Below are positions 25,503 to 34,327 of a stretch of DNA of 64,000 nt, piece after piece. A model generated the notes under the pieces. That model ran no database searches and was not told the origin of the DNA. It worked only from the letters and a program-made list of their open reading frames with translations. A program made the position numbers and the translations under genes. Every line of letters begins with the position of its first letter. Within the stretch, counting starts at the first letter, position 1. This DNA is from CAYPTY01 sp964413935. GTDB lineage: Bacteria; Bacteroidota; Rhodothermia; Balneolales; Balneolaceae. The DNA lies in the NCBI GenBank assembly GCA_964413935.1, contig CAYPTY010000012.1, positions 1 through 64,000 of the forward strand. Reading direction: 5' to 3'.

Positions 25503-25906
25503 TGGTACAATCTCCCCTTCGCCGAACCGATTTCCAGCCCAATCTTCGAAAAGTTAAGATACCGGAAATCAATGAGCGTTTTCAGAAAGAACAGAGCAGA
25601 AAAGCCGACATACCGGAAGCCACCAAAATCAGCATACCTAAACCCAAGCCGGGCAAGGTGTTTCTGGTGGTACTTGCCCTTGGCATATTCGGCTTTTTCT
25701 ATCTGAATCATGTGTTTTCTACCCAGCAGCTGCTTAAAGAAGTTCAATTGCTGGAGCAGGAATACCAGAAAGCCAAAAGTATTCACGATGAATACAAACT
25801 GGAATACGATAAGCTGGTTGGTCCCTCCGAAATTTATCAGAAAGCCAAAGAACTTGGCTTTATTGACAAGGGGCCGGCCGATCAGATAATCCGAGTAAAG
25901 GAATAG
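25499..25906 (+). CDS. ftsL: FtsL-like cell division protein
   Basis: This is a 135-residue bitopic protein in the ftsL position of the dcw cluster. It has a basic cytoplasmic N-terminus of about 50 residues (longer than E. coli FtsL), one membrane helix (VFLVVLALGIFGFFYLNHVF, about 54-73), then a short periplasmic coiled coil (QQLLKEVQLLEQEYQKAKS) and the GPSEIYQKAKELGFID motif. FtsL bridges FtsQ/FtsB and FtsW/FtsI in the divisome. A good GGAGG lies 7 bases before the ATG, which overlaps the rsmH stop. The name rests on position and topology, since FtsL sequences diverge widely. Confidence 0.88.
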   Translation: MMVQSPLRRTDFQPNLRKVKIPEINERFQKEQSRKADIPEATKISIPKPKPGKVFLVVLALGIFGFFYLNHVFSTQQLLKEVQLLEQEYQKAKSIHDEYKLEYDKLVGPSEIYQKAKELGFIDKGPADQIIRVKE

Positions 25907-25915
25907 GAGGTAAGC

Positions 25916-28078
25916 ATGAATGAACGTACCTCCATATTAAGTCGGATGTTTCTTGTTCTGGGCTTAATATTGCTGCTTCCTTGTGCCCTGGCCTTCCAGA
26001 TGGTGCGTATAAACCTGATCAAGGGGGATGACCTCCGCTCATTGTGGAGTGAACAGGCTATCGAGGTAATCCCCATTCCGGCTGAACGAGGACAGATCTA
26101 CGATGCCAACGGCACCCTGCTCGCCACAAATGTTGCTGACTATAAAATTGCACTGGATCCAAAGGTTCCGGAACTGAATGAGGCTCAGATCGATACCCTT
26201 TTTATGACCATTTCGTCCGTTACCGGCAAGCCGGTTTCTTATTTCCGGAATAAACTGAACAATGCTCCCCTCCGCTCGAGGTATATAGTGCTTGACAAAA
26301 ACCTGAGTGTAACCCAGAAAGAGGCCATCGATGCTCTAGGCATACGAGGCGTCATTATTGAAGAGAATTTTAAAAGAAAATACACCTTCGGTTCACTTGC
26401 CGCCCATGTGCTGGGCTTTGTAAATCATGATCTGACCGGTCGGTCAGGGGTTGAGGCCTATTATAATGAGGAACTGAAGGGTAAAGAGGGACAACAGCAG
26501 GTTCGCCGTGATCCCATGAACCGGATTTATGCATATGTAGGAGCTCCGAGAAAGCTCCCGGTACAGGGCTATTCGATTCACACCACCATCGATGCCTATA
26601 TCCAGGCTATTCTGGAAGATGAGTTAAAACAAGGTGTTATCAAAACCAAATCTAACTATGGTACTGCTATCGTTATGGATCCTGAGTCGGGTGCAATCAA
26701 AGCCATGGCCAATTACCCTACCTATGATCCGAATTCACCCGGAATGTCAGAAGACGAAAACCGGAGAAATTATGCTATTGCCGATCGCATCGAACCAGGC
26801 TCAACCTTCAAGCTGGTTACAGCCATTGCGGCAGTTGAACAGGACCTGGTCGATTTTGAGGAACAATTCGATACGGGTGAAGGCGAAATGGACGTCTACG
26901 GGCTTAAAATCCGTGATCACGATCCGTTAGGCGTTATCAATTTTGAGGAAGTCATTCAGAAATCATCCAACGTAGCCACTGCGCAGATTGCGATGCGTAT
27001 GGAGGCGGATGTCTTCTATCAGTATGCCAGAAATATGGGCTTCGGCACACTCACCAATGTGGATATAGCCGGCGAAGTGCCCGGATCGCTGAGCAAACCC
27101 TATAACTGGAGTGCCGTGAGTCTGCCCTTCATTGCCCATGGCTATGAAGTACTCACTACTCCCCTTCAGATTACCTCCGCCTATGCAGCATTTGCAAACG
27201 GCGGGAAACTCATGCGTCCTTATGTGGTAGAAAAAGTGGTGGATGATAAAGGCAACATCATCAAAGAAAATGAACCGCTTGAGATTCGGAAAATTGCCAA
27301 GAAGAAAACCCTTCAAACGCTGCTTCCGATTTTTGAAAGTGTACTTGAAGACTCCGGAACGGCCGGCTGGGCGGATGTGGAAGGACTGGCTATAGCCGGT
27401 AAAACAGGTACCGCCAAAAAAGTGGTCGATGGCCGCTACCAGAATTTTTACCGGGCATCCTTTACCGGGTTTTTCCCTTCAGACGATCCCAAATATGTGA
27501 TTTACATCCTGCTGGATGAACCCAAAACCAGTGTTTACGGCGGATATGCCGCCGGACCCATCTTCAGACAGACGGCTACCCGCATTGCGGGTCTGGATGA
27601 TCACATCCAGAGAGAAATGAACCTTGGTGAGAGCGAACTTCTGGCGCAAGCCAGGGTTCCTCTCCTCCGGGGTTTATCCAAAAAGGAAGCCTCTGTGATG
27701 CTTAAAAAATTAGGTTTTGCACATGATTTTGACGGTAATGGCGATCGGGTGCTTGATCAGTGGCCGGAACCCGGCGACTCCCTGGCAGAAGACATCAAAA
27801 TCAGCCTGATACTCAATGAAATCATAGCAGAGAATGACAGCACCAAAATACCGGAAGGTTATGCTCTCATCCCGCAGCTGCGCGGAATGAATATGCGGAA
27901 AGCTGTCCATGAAATTAATAAGGCGGGCTTCAAAGCCCAGATGATTGGTTCAGGAACGGTTTATACTCAGTATCCAAGAGCCGGTGACCTGATGCGCAAC
28001 GGACTTACCATTACCATCCGCGGTAAAGCCCGTTCCATGGAAACCCTCAATACGGTTGTGGCTGCCAATGACGATTAA
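25916..28078 (+). CDS. ftsI: Septal peptidoglycan transpeptidase FtsI (PBP3) with PASTA repeats
   Basis: This is the class B penicillin-binding protein that cross-links septal peptidoglycan with FtsW. The 720-residue protein has a cytoplasmic tail and single helix (about 10-30), a dimerisation/pedestal domain and a transpeptidase domain with S296-TFK (SxxK), S350-SN (SxN) and K496-TG. Two C-terminal PASTA-like repeats follow (about 580-640 and 648-710), each with a G-x-x-x-x-E/K-A helix and a YPxxGD-type turn. The PASTA tail makes it longer than E. coli FtsI and more like Gram-positive PBP2x or SpoVD. It has a GGAGG ribosome-binding site, and murE starts 11 bases inside its end. Confidence 0.96.
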   Translation: MNERTSILSRMFLVLGLILLLPCALAFQMVRINLIKGDDLRSLWSEQAIEVIPIPAERGQIYDANGTLLATNVADYKIALDPKVPELNEAQIDTLFMTISSVTGKPVSYFRNKLNNAPLRSRYIVLDKNLSVTQKEAIDALGIRGVIIEENFKRKYTFGSLAAHVLGFVNHDLTGRSGVEAYYNEELKGKEGQQQVRRDPMNRIYAYVGAPRKLPVQGYSIHTTIDAYIQAILEDELKQGVIKTKSNYGTAIVMDPESGAIKAMANYPTYDPNSPGMSEDENRRNYAIADRIEPGSTFKLVTAIAAVEQDLVDFEEQFDTGEGEMDVYGLKIRDHDPLGVINFEEVIQKSSNVATAQIAMRMEADVFYQYARNMGFGTLTNVDIAGEVPGSLSKPYNWSAVSLPFIAHGYEVLTTPLQITSAYAAFANGGKLMRPYVVEKVVDDKGNIIKENEPLEIRKIAKKKTLQTLLPIFESVLEDSGTAGWADVEGLAIAGKTGTAKKVVDGRYQNFYRASFTGFFPSDDPKYVIYILLDEPKTSVYGGYAAGPIFRQTATRIAGLDDHIQREMNLGESELLAQARVPLLRGLSKKEASVMLKKLGFAHDFDGNGDRVLDQWPEPGDSLAEDIKISLILNEIIAENDSTKIPEGYALIPQLRGMNMRKAVHEINKAGFKAQMIGSGTVYTQYPRAGDLMRNGLTITIRGKARSMETLNTVVAANDD

Positions 28079-29540
28079 ACAGCTCACCGACATATCAATC
28101 CCGCTGCATGTTTCCCTACCCAAGATGGAAGGTGATTTTGGTCCGCTGATTCAGGATTCCAGAAAAGTAGCGGAAGGTTCAGTTTTTATTGCGATGAGAG
28201 GCACGGAAGTGGATGGCCATATTTTTATCGATGATGCCATCGGCAAAGGGGCTAAAGTGGTGATTTGTGAGGAATCCTATTACACCGACCAGGAAGTCTG
28301 CATTATTGAGGTGGAAAACACACGGGCTATTTTCGGTAAGCTGGCACAGGCTTTTGCTGGCAATCCGGCTGAAAAACTGAGGGTGATTGGCATTACCGGA
28401 ACCAATGGTAAAACCACCACTACAACGCTGGTATATAACATTTTAAGCAAGCTCGGCAAAAAGGCAGCGCTGCTCGGTACCGTAGCCAAGTTCATTCAGG
28501 GAGAGGAATTTGACAGTAAACTCACTACTGCGGATCCACTGGAACTAGCCGAAGACATGAAAAAAATGGTGGATATGGGAACCGAGTTTATGGTGATGGA
28601 AGTCTCCTCCCATGCGCTGGATCAGGGCCGGGTAAAAGGAATTGATTTCGACGTGACCGCCTTTACCAACCTATCGCATGACCATCTGGACTATCATGGA
28701 TCCTTTGAAGCTTATGCTGCAGCCAAAAAACTACTTTTTGATGATCTGAAAGGGGATGCCATTGCCGTTATCAATACCGATGATGAATACGGATCCTACA
28801 TGGTTGAGGACAGCATTGCAACCGTTTATGATTATGGCTTCATCGGCGACACCCTGTATGAATGCACGCTGATTTCCAACGATGCGGACGGCCTCATCGT
28901 AAATGTTGAGGATACTACCATTTCCTCTGCTCTTGTCGGCCTATTCAATGCCTATAACCTGGTTACTGCATTTCTGGTTTGCAAAGCGCTGGATTTACCC
29001 ACCGATGAAGTGGTTCAGGCACTTGGGGAAACCAAAGGTGCTCCGGGACGAATGGAAAGCATCAAAGTGGACACCTGTCCCTATGTAATTGTAGACTATG
29101 CCCACTCTCCTGACGCTCTGAAAAATGTACTGGAAACCCTTCAGTCCCTTAAAGCTGAACATCAGCAGTTATGGGTGGTATTTGGTTGTGGAGGTAACCG
29201 GGATGTGGGTAAGCGCCCGGAAATGGCTAAAATTTCAGAAGGGATCGCGGATCGTGTTGTGGTCACCAGCGATAACCCCCGTAATGAAGATCCGGATGCC
29301 ATCATCAAGGATATTATGGGCGGATTTGCCCGTCCTGAAGCGGTTGAGGCCATCACCGACCGGGCAGCGGCTATTCTTCATGCGATTGAGCAGGCAACAC
29401 CCAGCGACATCATCCTGATTGCGGGAAAAGGGCACGAAGATTATCAGGAAATTCGGGGTGAACGCATTCATTTTGATGATCGCGAAATTGCAACAGAAGC
29501 CCTCCAACGGCGGGCCGGAGTTAACGGGGAGGAAGGCTGA
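28068..29540 (+). CDS. murE: UDP-MurNAc-L-Ala-D-Glu ligase MurE (probably meso-DAP adding)
   Basis: MurE adds the third residue of the peptidoglycan stem peptide in the cytoplasm using ATP. From this ATG it is 490 residues: UDP-binding domain, then the P-loop GITGTNGKTTTTTL, the carbamoylated-Lys region around EVSSHALDQGRV, DYAHSPDAL, and the C-terminal SDNPRNEDP. DNPR is the motif that selects meso-diaminopimelate, so I infer a DAP-type wall. The start overlaps the ftsI end by 11 bases; a longer in-frame start (28056) is less likely. It overlaps mraY by one base. Confidence 0.97.
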   Translation: MTIKQLTDISIPLHVSLPKMEGDFGPLIQDSRKVAEGSVFIAMRGTEVDGHIFIDDAIGKGAKVVICEESYYTDQEVCIIEVENTRAIFGKLAQAFAGNPAEKLRVIGITGTNGKTTTTTLVYNILSKLGKKAALLGTVAKFIQGEEFDSKLTTADPLELAEDMKKMVDMGTEFMVMEVSSHALDQGRVKGIDFDVTAFTNLSHDHLDYHGSFEAYAAAKKLLFDDLKGDAIAVINTDDEYGSYMVEDSIATVYDYGFIGDTLYECTLISNDADGLIVNVEDTTISSALVGLFNAYNLVTAFLVCKALDLPTDEVVQALGETKGAPGRMESIKVDTCPYVIVDYAHSPDALKNVLETLQSLKAEHQQLWVVFGCGGNRDVGKRPEMAKISEGIADRVVVTSDNPRNEDPDAIIKDIMGGFARPEAVEAITDRAAAILHAIEQATPSDIILIAGKGHEDYQEIRGERIHFDDREIATEALQRRAGVNGEEG

Positions 29541-30676
29541 TGCTATACGAACTCCTGCAATGGCTTGAAGATACGTATCAGCCACCCGGTTTCGGAGCTT
29601 TTGGCTACATCACCACCAGAACGGCACTGGCTGCTACTACGGCTCTCATTATTTCCCTCATTTTTGGGCGCAGAATTATTGTCTGGCTAAGCCGGATGCA
29701 GCTCAAAGAAGTGATCCGGGAGAATATTGGACTGGACCATCACAAAACGAAGAGCGGCACACCTTCTATGGGCGGTGTGATCATACTCCTCGCCATTATC
29801 GTACCGGCTGTACTCTGGATGAAGATGGACAGTATTTATGCCTGGCTCATTGTATTTGTAACCCTTTCTTTGGGCATTGTAGGATTTATCGATGATTACA
29901 TTAAAGTGGTCAAAAAGGATAAAAGCGGACTGGCCAGTCGATTTAAGCTGGCCGGGCAGGTGATCGTAGGGCTGATCCTGGGCAGTGTACTCTACTTCCA
30001 TCCTGAATTCTCGGAATTCAATACCCTGACCACGGTACCCTTCCTGGCTAATGTAAATGTGGATTATGCCTACTTCTTCCCCGAATTCGGCTGGATCATC
30101 TACATCCCCATCTGCATTTTCATCATCACGGCAACATCCAACGCGACCAATCTAACCGACGGACTGGACGGACTCGCGGCCGGTATTTCCGCCATTTGCG
30201 GCATCGTATTTGCCATTTTCAGTTATGTTTCGGGCCGTGAAGATTACTCCGGCTTCCTGGATATTATGCACCTGCCGGTTACTTCTGAGCTCACCATTTT
30301 CTGTGCAGCGCTGATCGGTGCCTGCATCGGTTTTCTCTGGTACAACACCCATCCGGCATCCGTTTTTATGGGCGATACCGGATCACTGGCCCTGGGCGGT
30401 GCTTTCGGCGCACTCGCTTTGATGATTCACAAAGAATTACTGCTGCCCTTTATCTGTGGGGTCTTTTTCTTCGAAACCATTTCAGTGATTATGCAGACTA
30501 CCTACTTCCGCTATACCAAGCAAAAGTACGGTGAGGGTAAACGCATTTTCCTGATGGCACCCATCCATCACCATTTTGAAATGAAAGGCTGGTCGGAGCC
30601 CAAGATTGTGGTCCGTTTCTGGATCATATCGGTGCTCATGGCCATCATAAGCCTGCTAACACTGAAGCTCAGATGA
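29540..30676 (+). CDS. mraY: Phospho-MurNAc-pentapeptide transferase MraY
   Basis: MraY makes lipid I by transferring phospho-MurNAc-pentapeptide from UDP to undecaprenyl phosphate at the inner membrane. The 378-residue protein has ten or so helices and the expected motifs: HHKTKSGTPSMGGVIIL, GFIDDYIKV, NATNLTDGLDGLAAG (Mg/phosphate-binding), FLWYNTHPASVFMGDTGSLALGG and the cytosolic MAPIHHHFEMKGW loop. It shares one base with the murE stop (TGATG) and overlaps murD by ATGA. Confidence 0.98.
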   Translation: MLYELLQWLEDTYQPPGFGAFGYITTRTALAATTALIISLIFGRRIIVWLSRMQLKEVIRENIGLDHHKTKSGTPSMGGVIILLAIIVPAVLWMKMDSIYAWLIVFVTLSLGIVGFIDDYIKVVKKDKSGLASRFKLAGQVIVGLILGSVLYFHPEFSEFNTLTTVPFLANVNVDYAYFFPEFGWIIYIPICIFIITATSNATNLTDGLDGLAAGISAICGIVFAIFSYVSGREDYSGFLDIMHLPVTSELTIFCAALIGACIGFLWYNTHPASVFMGDTGSLALGGAFGALALMIHKELLLPFICGVFFFETISVIMQTTYFRYTKQKYGEGKRIFLMAPIHHHFEMKGWSEPKIVVRFWIISVLMAIISLLTLKLR

Positions 30677-32034
30677 TGGATGTGAAGAACAAACATATCG
30701 TTATCATCGGAGCAGCCAGAAGTGGTGTAGCAGCAGCAGCTTTACTCAAACAAAGAGGGGCGGATGTCTTTGTTTCCGATTATTCTGAAATAGCTCAGCA
30801 TGTTAAAGAAGAGCTGCAACGTCTCGGAATACCATTTGAAGAAAAAGGTCACACTGCGGCTGCTGAGAATGGACTTTATGCGGTGGTTAGTCCTGGCGTA
30901 CCTACCGAAAGCCGGATTGTTCAGCATTATCTGAATTCCGGCCGAATAGTGTACTCCGAGGTGGAACTTGCTTCGAAATATACGGATCTGCCCATGGTGG
31001 CCACCACCGGAACCAATGGCAAGACCACCGTAACCAGTTGGATCGGCCACACCTGGAAATGCGCAGATAAACCACATGCAGTGGCCGGCAATATCGGCAA
31101 GGCTTTTTCTGAAGTCGCAAATCAGCTGGATAGGGGTCACTTCATTCTGGAAGTAAGTTCCTTCCAGCTGGATCATATCCACGATTTTAAGCCCTTCTGC
31201 AGCCTGATTCTGAATATCACTCCGGATCATCTGGATCGCTATCAGAACAGCTTTGAAAAGTATGCGGCTTCCAAATTCCGGATTACCGATAATCAGGATC
31301 AAAACGATTTTTTCATCTACAACTACGACGACCCGGTCATCAAAGCCTTTGTGGAAGGCGAATTAAGCAAAAGCAGCCGGTTGCCCAGAATCTGGGCCTT
31401 CTCGAATCAGAACGAAGTGCCCGAAGGCGCCTTCGTCCGAAACGACCATATCATCTTCAAATTCAACAACCAGGAAGAACCCCTTATGCCCGTGTTTGAT
31501 TTAGGCCTGCCCGGCCATCACAACCTGAATAACGGACTTGCAACCGCTCTTGCCGCCAGAGCAGCTGAAATTACCAATGACGTGATCCGGGAAAGCCTTC
31601 AGACCTTTGAGGGTGTGGAACACCGGCTGGAACTGGTTCGTGTGCTGGACGGCGTGAAATATATAAATGACAGTAAAGCTACCAATGTAAATGCGGTATG
31701 GTATGCGCTGGACAGTTTCAATGTACCACTCACGCTAATCCTTGGCGGGCGGGACAAAGGAAACGACTATTCCGAACTGCATCCGCAGATCCGGGAAAAA
31801 GTGCACAGCATCATCGCGATAGGTGAAAGCAAGGATAAAATCAGTGAAGAACTGGAAGGAGTTGCACCACAGCTCTTTACCGTCGACAGCATGAATGAGG
31901 CGGTGCGCATCAGCCGTAAACTGGCCAAAAAGGGCGAAGTGGTTCTGCTGAGTCCGGCCTGCGCTTCCTTCGACATGTTTGAAGATTACGAACACCGCGG
32001 GAAAGTATTCAAAGAGGAGGTTAATAAGCTTTAA
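30673..32034 (+). CDS. murD: UDP-MurNAc-L-Ala-D-Glu synthetase MurD
   Basis: MurD adds D-glutamate to UDP-MurNAc-L-Ala. The 453-residue protein shows a Rossmann start (IVIIGAARSGVAAAALLKQRG), the ATP P-loop TGTNGKTTVTSW, EVSSFQLDHI with the Mg ligand and carbamoylated-Lys region, NDSKATNVNAVWYAL, LILGGRDKGNDY and LLSPACASFDMFEDYEHRG. All are diagnostic of MurD rather than MurC, MurE or MurF. The start overlaps the mraY stop; the stop is immediately followed by the ftsW ATG. Confidence 0.98.
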   Translation: MMDVKNKHIVIIGAARSGVAAAALLKQRGADVFVSDYSEIAQHVKEELQRLGIPFEEKGHTAAAENGLYAVVSPGVPTESRIVQHYLNSGRIVYSEVELASKYTDLPMVATTGTNGKTTVTSWIGHTWKCADKPHAVAGNIGKAFSEVANQLDRGHFILEVSSFQLDHIHDFKPFCSLILNITPDHLDRYQNSFEKYAASKFRITDNQDQNDFFIYNYDDPVIKAFVEGELSKSSRLPRIWAFSNQNEVPEGAFVRNDHIIFKFNNQEEPLMPVFDLGLPGHHNLNNGLATALAARAAEITNDVIRESLQTFEGVEHRLELVRVLDGVKYINDSKATNVNAVWYALDSFNVPLTLILGGRDKGNDYSELHPQIREKVHSIIAIGESKDKISEELEGVAPQLFTVDSMNEAVRISRKLAKKGEVVLLSPACASFDMFEDYEHRGKVFKEEVNKL

Positions 32035-33225
32035 ATGATTTACACCTCGCCAAACAGATCGGTTTCATATGTAATGGGTAACAGCCCGGAGGACATCGAT
32101 ACGTCCAGAAGCGGATCGGACCGCTGGCTGCTTATTTCCATCATTACGCTGATGATCTTCGGCATACTCGCGGTGTATTCCTCCATTGCCTATTTCGCTG
32201 AGTCCAAAAATACCTCAGCCGGCACTTTGGTCTTTGGGCATGTAATCAAACTGGGCATTGCCTTCGTGGTGATGCTGATTGCATCCAAAATCAACTATCA
32301 CACCATTGCCAAGCTTAGTCACCTGGGAATGGTGGTCTCCTGGATTTTACTGATCGCCGTGTTACTCTTCGGAATAGAGACCTTTGGTGCCAAACGCTGG
32401 CTGAATATTGCCGGCATCTCTTTTCAGCCGTCTTCTGTGGCTTCTGTAGCCCTGTTGGTACATGTGGCAGTGTTGCTCAGCGAGAAGCAGGCTTACATCA
32501 AAGATTTCAAAAAAGCTTTTATACCCATCATGTTCTGGGTACTGGGAACCTGTGCCCTCATCGGCCTTGAGGATTTTTCTTCTGCAGGGCTGCTTCTGGG
32601 GATGTGTATGATTCTGATGTTTGTAGGCAGGGTTTCCGTGCTGCAGCTGGGAACGCTGGTTGCTATCGGAATTCTGGGAGGAAGCCTGCTGCTGAGTCAG
32701 TCTGCCAATCGGCAAAGCCGGATCGATCAGTATCTGCAGCAGGTCAAAGATATTCCAAGCGAAGAGTTTGTTCTGGAAGACGGCTATCAGGCCCAGCAGG
32801 CTTTCATTGCCATAGCCAAAGGTGAAATGTTCGGGGTTGGCCCGGGTAAAAGTACACAGCGCGATTTTCTGCCTGCACCCTACAATGATTTTATTTTTGC
32901 TATCGTAGCTGAGGAATACGGCATGTTCGGCTCAGGCATCCTCATTCTGGTTTTCACAATCATACTCATTCGCGGAGTGGTTTACATCGCCCGAAATGCT
33001 GAAGATTCACTGGGGATGCTGCTGGCACTGGCATGCACTCTCATGATCGTACTCTATGGCTTTGTGAATGCGCTGGTGGCCAGCGGTTTACTACCCGTAA
33101 CCGGTTTGCCTATGCCTTTTGTGAGTTACGGAGGTACCTCCATGCTCTTTGCCGGTTTCATGGCTGGACTGCTGCTCAACATCTCGAAACATAAACGAGA
33201 CCGGAGGAGCGTGTTCTATGCCTGA
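32035..33225 (+). CDS. ftsW: Septal SEDS glycosyltransferase FtsW
   Basis: FtsW polymerises lipid II glycan strands at the septum together with FtsI. It is a 396-residue SEDS protein with about ten helices, a RWLNIAGISFQPS segment, GEMFGVGPGKSTQRDFLPAPYNDFIFAIVAEEYG and the C-terminal GLLPVTGLPMPFVSYGGTSML signature. The ATG directly abuts the murD stop. A GGAGG lies about 14 bases upstream, farther than usual, and an ATG 13 codons in (32074) is an alternative start. The region from 40 onwards is well conserved either way. Confidence 0.96.
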   Translation: MIYTSPNRSVSYVMGNSPEDIDTSRSGSDRWLLISIITLMIFGILAVYSSIAYFAESKNTSAGTLVFGHVIKLGIAFVVMLIASKINYHTIAKLSHLGMVVSWILLIAVLLFGIETFGAKRWLNIAGISFQPSSVASVALLVHVAVLLSEKQAYIKDFKKAFIPIMFWVLGTCALIGLEDFSSAGLLLGMCMILMFVGRVSVLQLGTLVAIGILGGSLLLSQSANRQSRIDQYLQQVKDIPSEEFVLEDGYQAQQAFIAIAKGEMFGVGPGKSTQRDFLPAPYNDFIFAIVAEEYGMFGSGILILVFTIILIRGVVYIARNAEDSLGMLLALACTLMIVLYGFVNALVASGLLPVTGLPMPFVSYGGTSMLFAGFMAGLLLNISKHKRDRRSVFYA

Positions 33226-34327
33226 TCCAAGAATTATGATAGCAGCCGGTGGAACCGGCGGACACGTTTATCCGGCTATTGCCATTGCGGATGCCATTAA
33301 GAAACAGGCAGAGAATGCCAGAATCTTATTTGTAGGCACACGCAATCATATGGAGTGGCAGGCGGTACCCAAGGCCGGTTACGAAATCAAATCCATCTGG
33401 ATCAGCGGCTTCCATCGCAAACTTACCCTTCGAAATCTGCTGTTTCCGGTTAAGCTGCTGAGCAGCCTTTTGCAGTCAATTTCGATACTATCCTCCTTTA
33501 AACCGCAGGTAATTGTATCCTGCGGAGGCTATGTTGCCGGTCCGGTTGGCTATGTAGGAGCAAAGCGGAGTATCCCCATCGTAATCCAGGAGCAAAACAG
33601 CTATCCCGGAGTCACAAATAAATTGCTGGCCCGTTTCGCGAAGGTGATATTCACAGCCTTTAAGAAAGCGGCCGATTATTTCCCAGAAGAGAAGGTAAAT
33701 CTGGCGGGTAATCCTACCCGGGCCCAGCTTACCGAGGTAGATAAAGCGCAGGGACTCAAAGCCTTTGGTTTTAAAGCTGATCAGCCGGTACTGCTGGTGC
33801 TGGGTGGCAGTCTGGGTGCCCGAACCATCAACCAGGCTATTCAACAGAATCTGGACCAGCTGCACAACGATTTCAAGCTTCAGATTATCTGGCAATGCGG
33901 TAAGCGTTATGTAGATGATCTGAAACGTGAGATTGATGAGGGTTCTTATCCCGAACTCAGGCTTCAGGCTTATCTGGATAACATGCCCGCGGCTTATGCA
34001 GCGGCCGATCTGGTGGTGAGCCGGGCCGGTGCTTCCTCCTGCTCTGAACTTATGCTAACCGGAAAGCCCAGTGTGCTGGTGCCCTCTCCTGTTGTTGCAG
34101 GTGATCATCAGACCCACAATGCCAGTGAGATGGCTGATGAGGGTGCTGCAGTACTTTTAAGGGATGATGAAGCTACAGACCGCCTGCCAGAGATTGTAAA
34201 AGAACTGATTTTTAATGCTAAGGAGCTGAGCCGGATGAGCCAAAGCGCTCTGAAACTGTCTAAGCCCGATGCAGCGGATACCATCGCAACTGAAATTTTG
34301 AAATTAAGCCGCGAAAGACTGAACTGA
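33218..34327 (+). CDS. murG: Lipid II synthase MurG
   Basis: MurG transfers GlcNAc from UDP-GlcNAc to lipid I, making lipid II on the inner leaflet. From this ATG it has 369 residues. It shows the first glycine-rich loop IMIAAGGTGGHVYPAIAIAD, SCGGYVAGPVG, IPIVIQEQNSYPGVTNK, the second loop LGGSLGARTIN, and the UDP-binding SRAGASSCSELMLTGKPSVLVPSPVVAGDHQ. GGAGGAG about 9 bases upstream fixes this start rather than the ATG 69 bases earlier. It overlaps ftsW by 8 bases and murC by one. Confidence 0.97.
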   Translation: MPDPRIMIAAGGTGGHVYPAIAIADAIKKQAENARILFVGTRNHMEWQAVPKAGYEIKSIWISGFHRKLTLRNLLFPVKLLSSLLQSISILSSFKPQVIVSCGGYVAGPVGYVGAKRSIPIVIQEQNSYPGVTNKLLARFAKVIFTAFKKAADYFPEEKVNLAGNPTRAQLTEVDKAQGLKAFGFKADQPVLLVLGGSLGARTINQAIQQNLDQLHNDFKLQIIWQCGKRYVDDLKREIDEGSYPELRLQAYLDNMPAAYAAADLVVSRAGASSCSELMLTGKPSVLVPSPVVAGDHQTHNASEMADEGAAVLLRDDEATDRLPEIVKELIFNAKELSRMSQSALKLSKPDAADTIATEILKLSRERLN

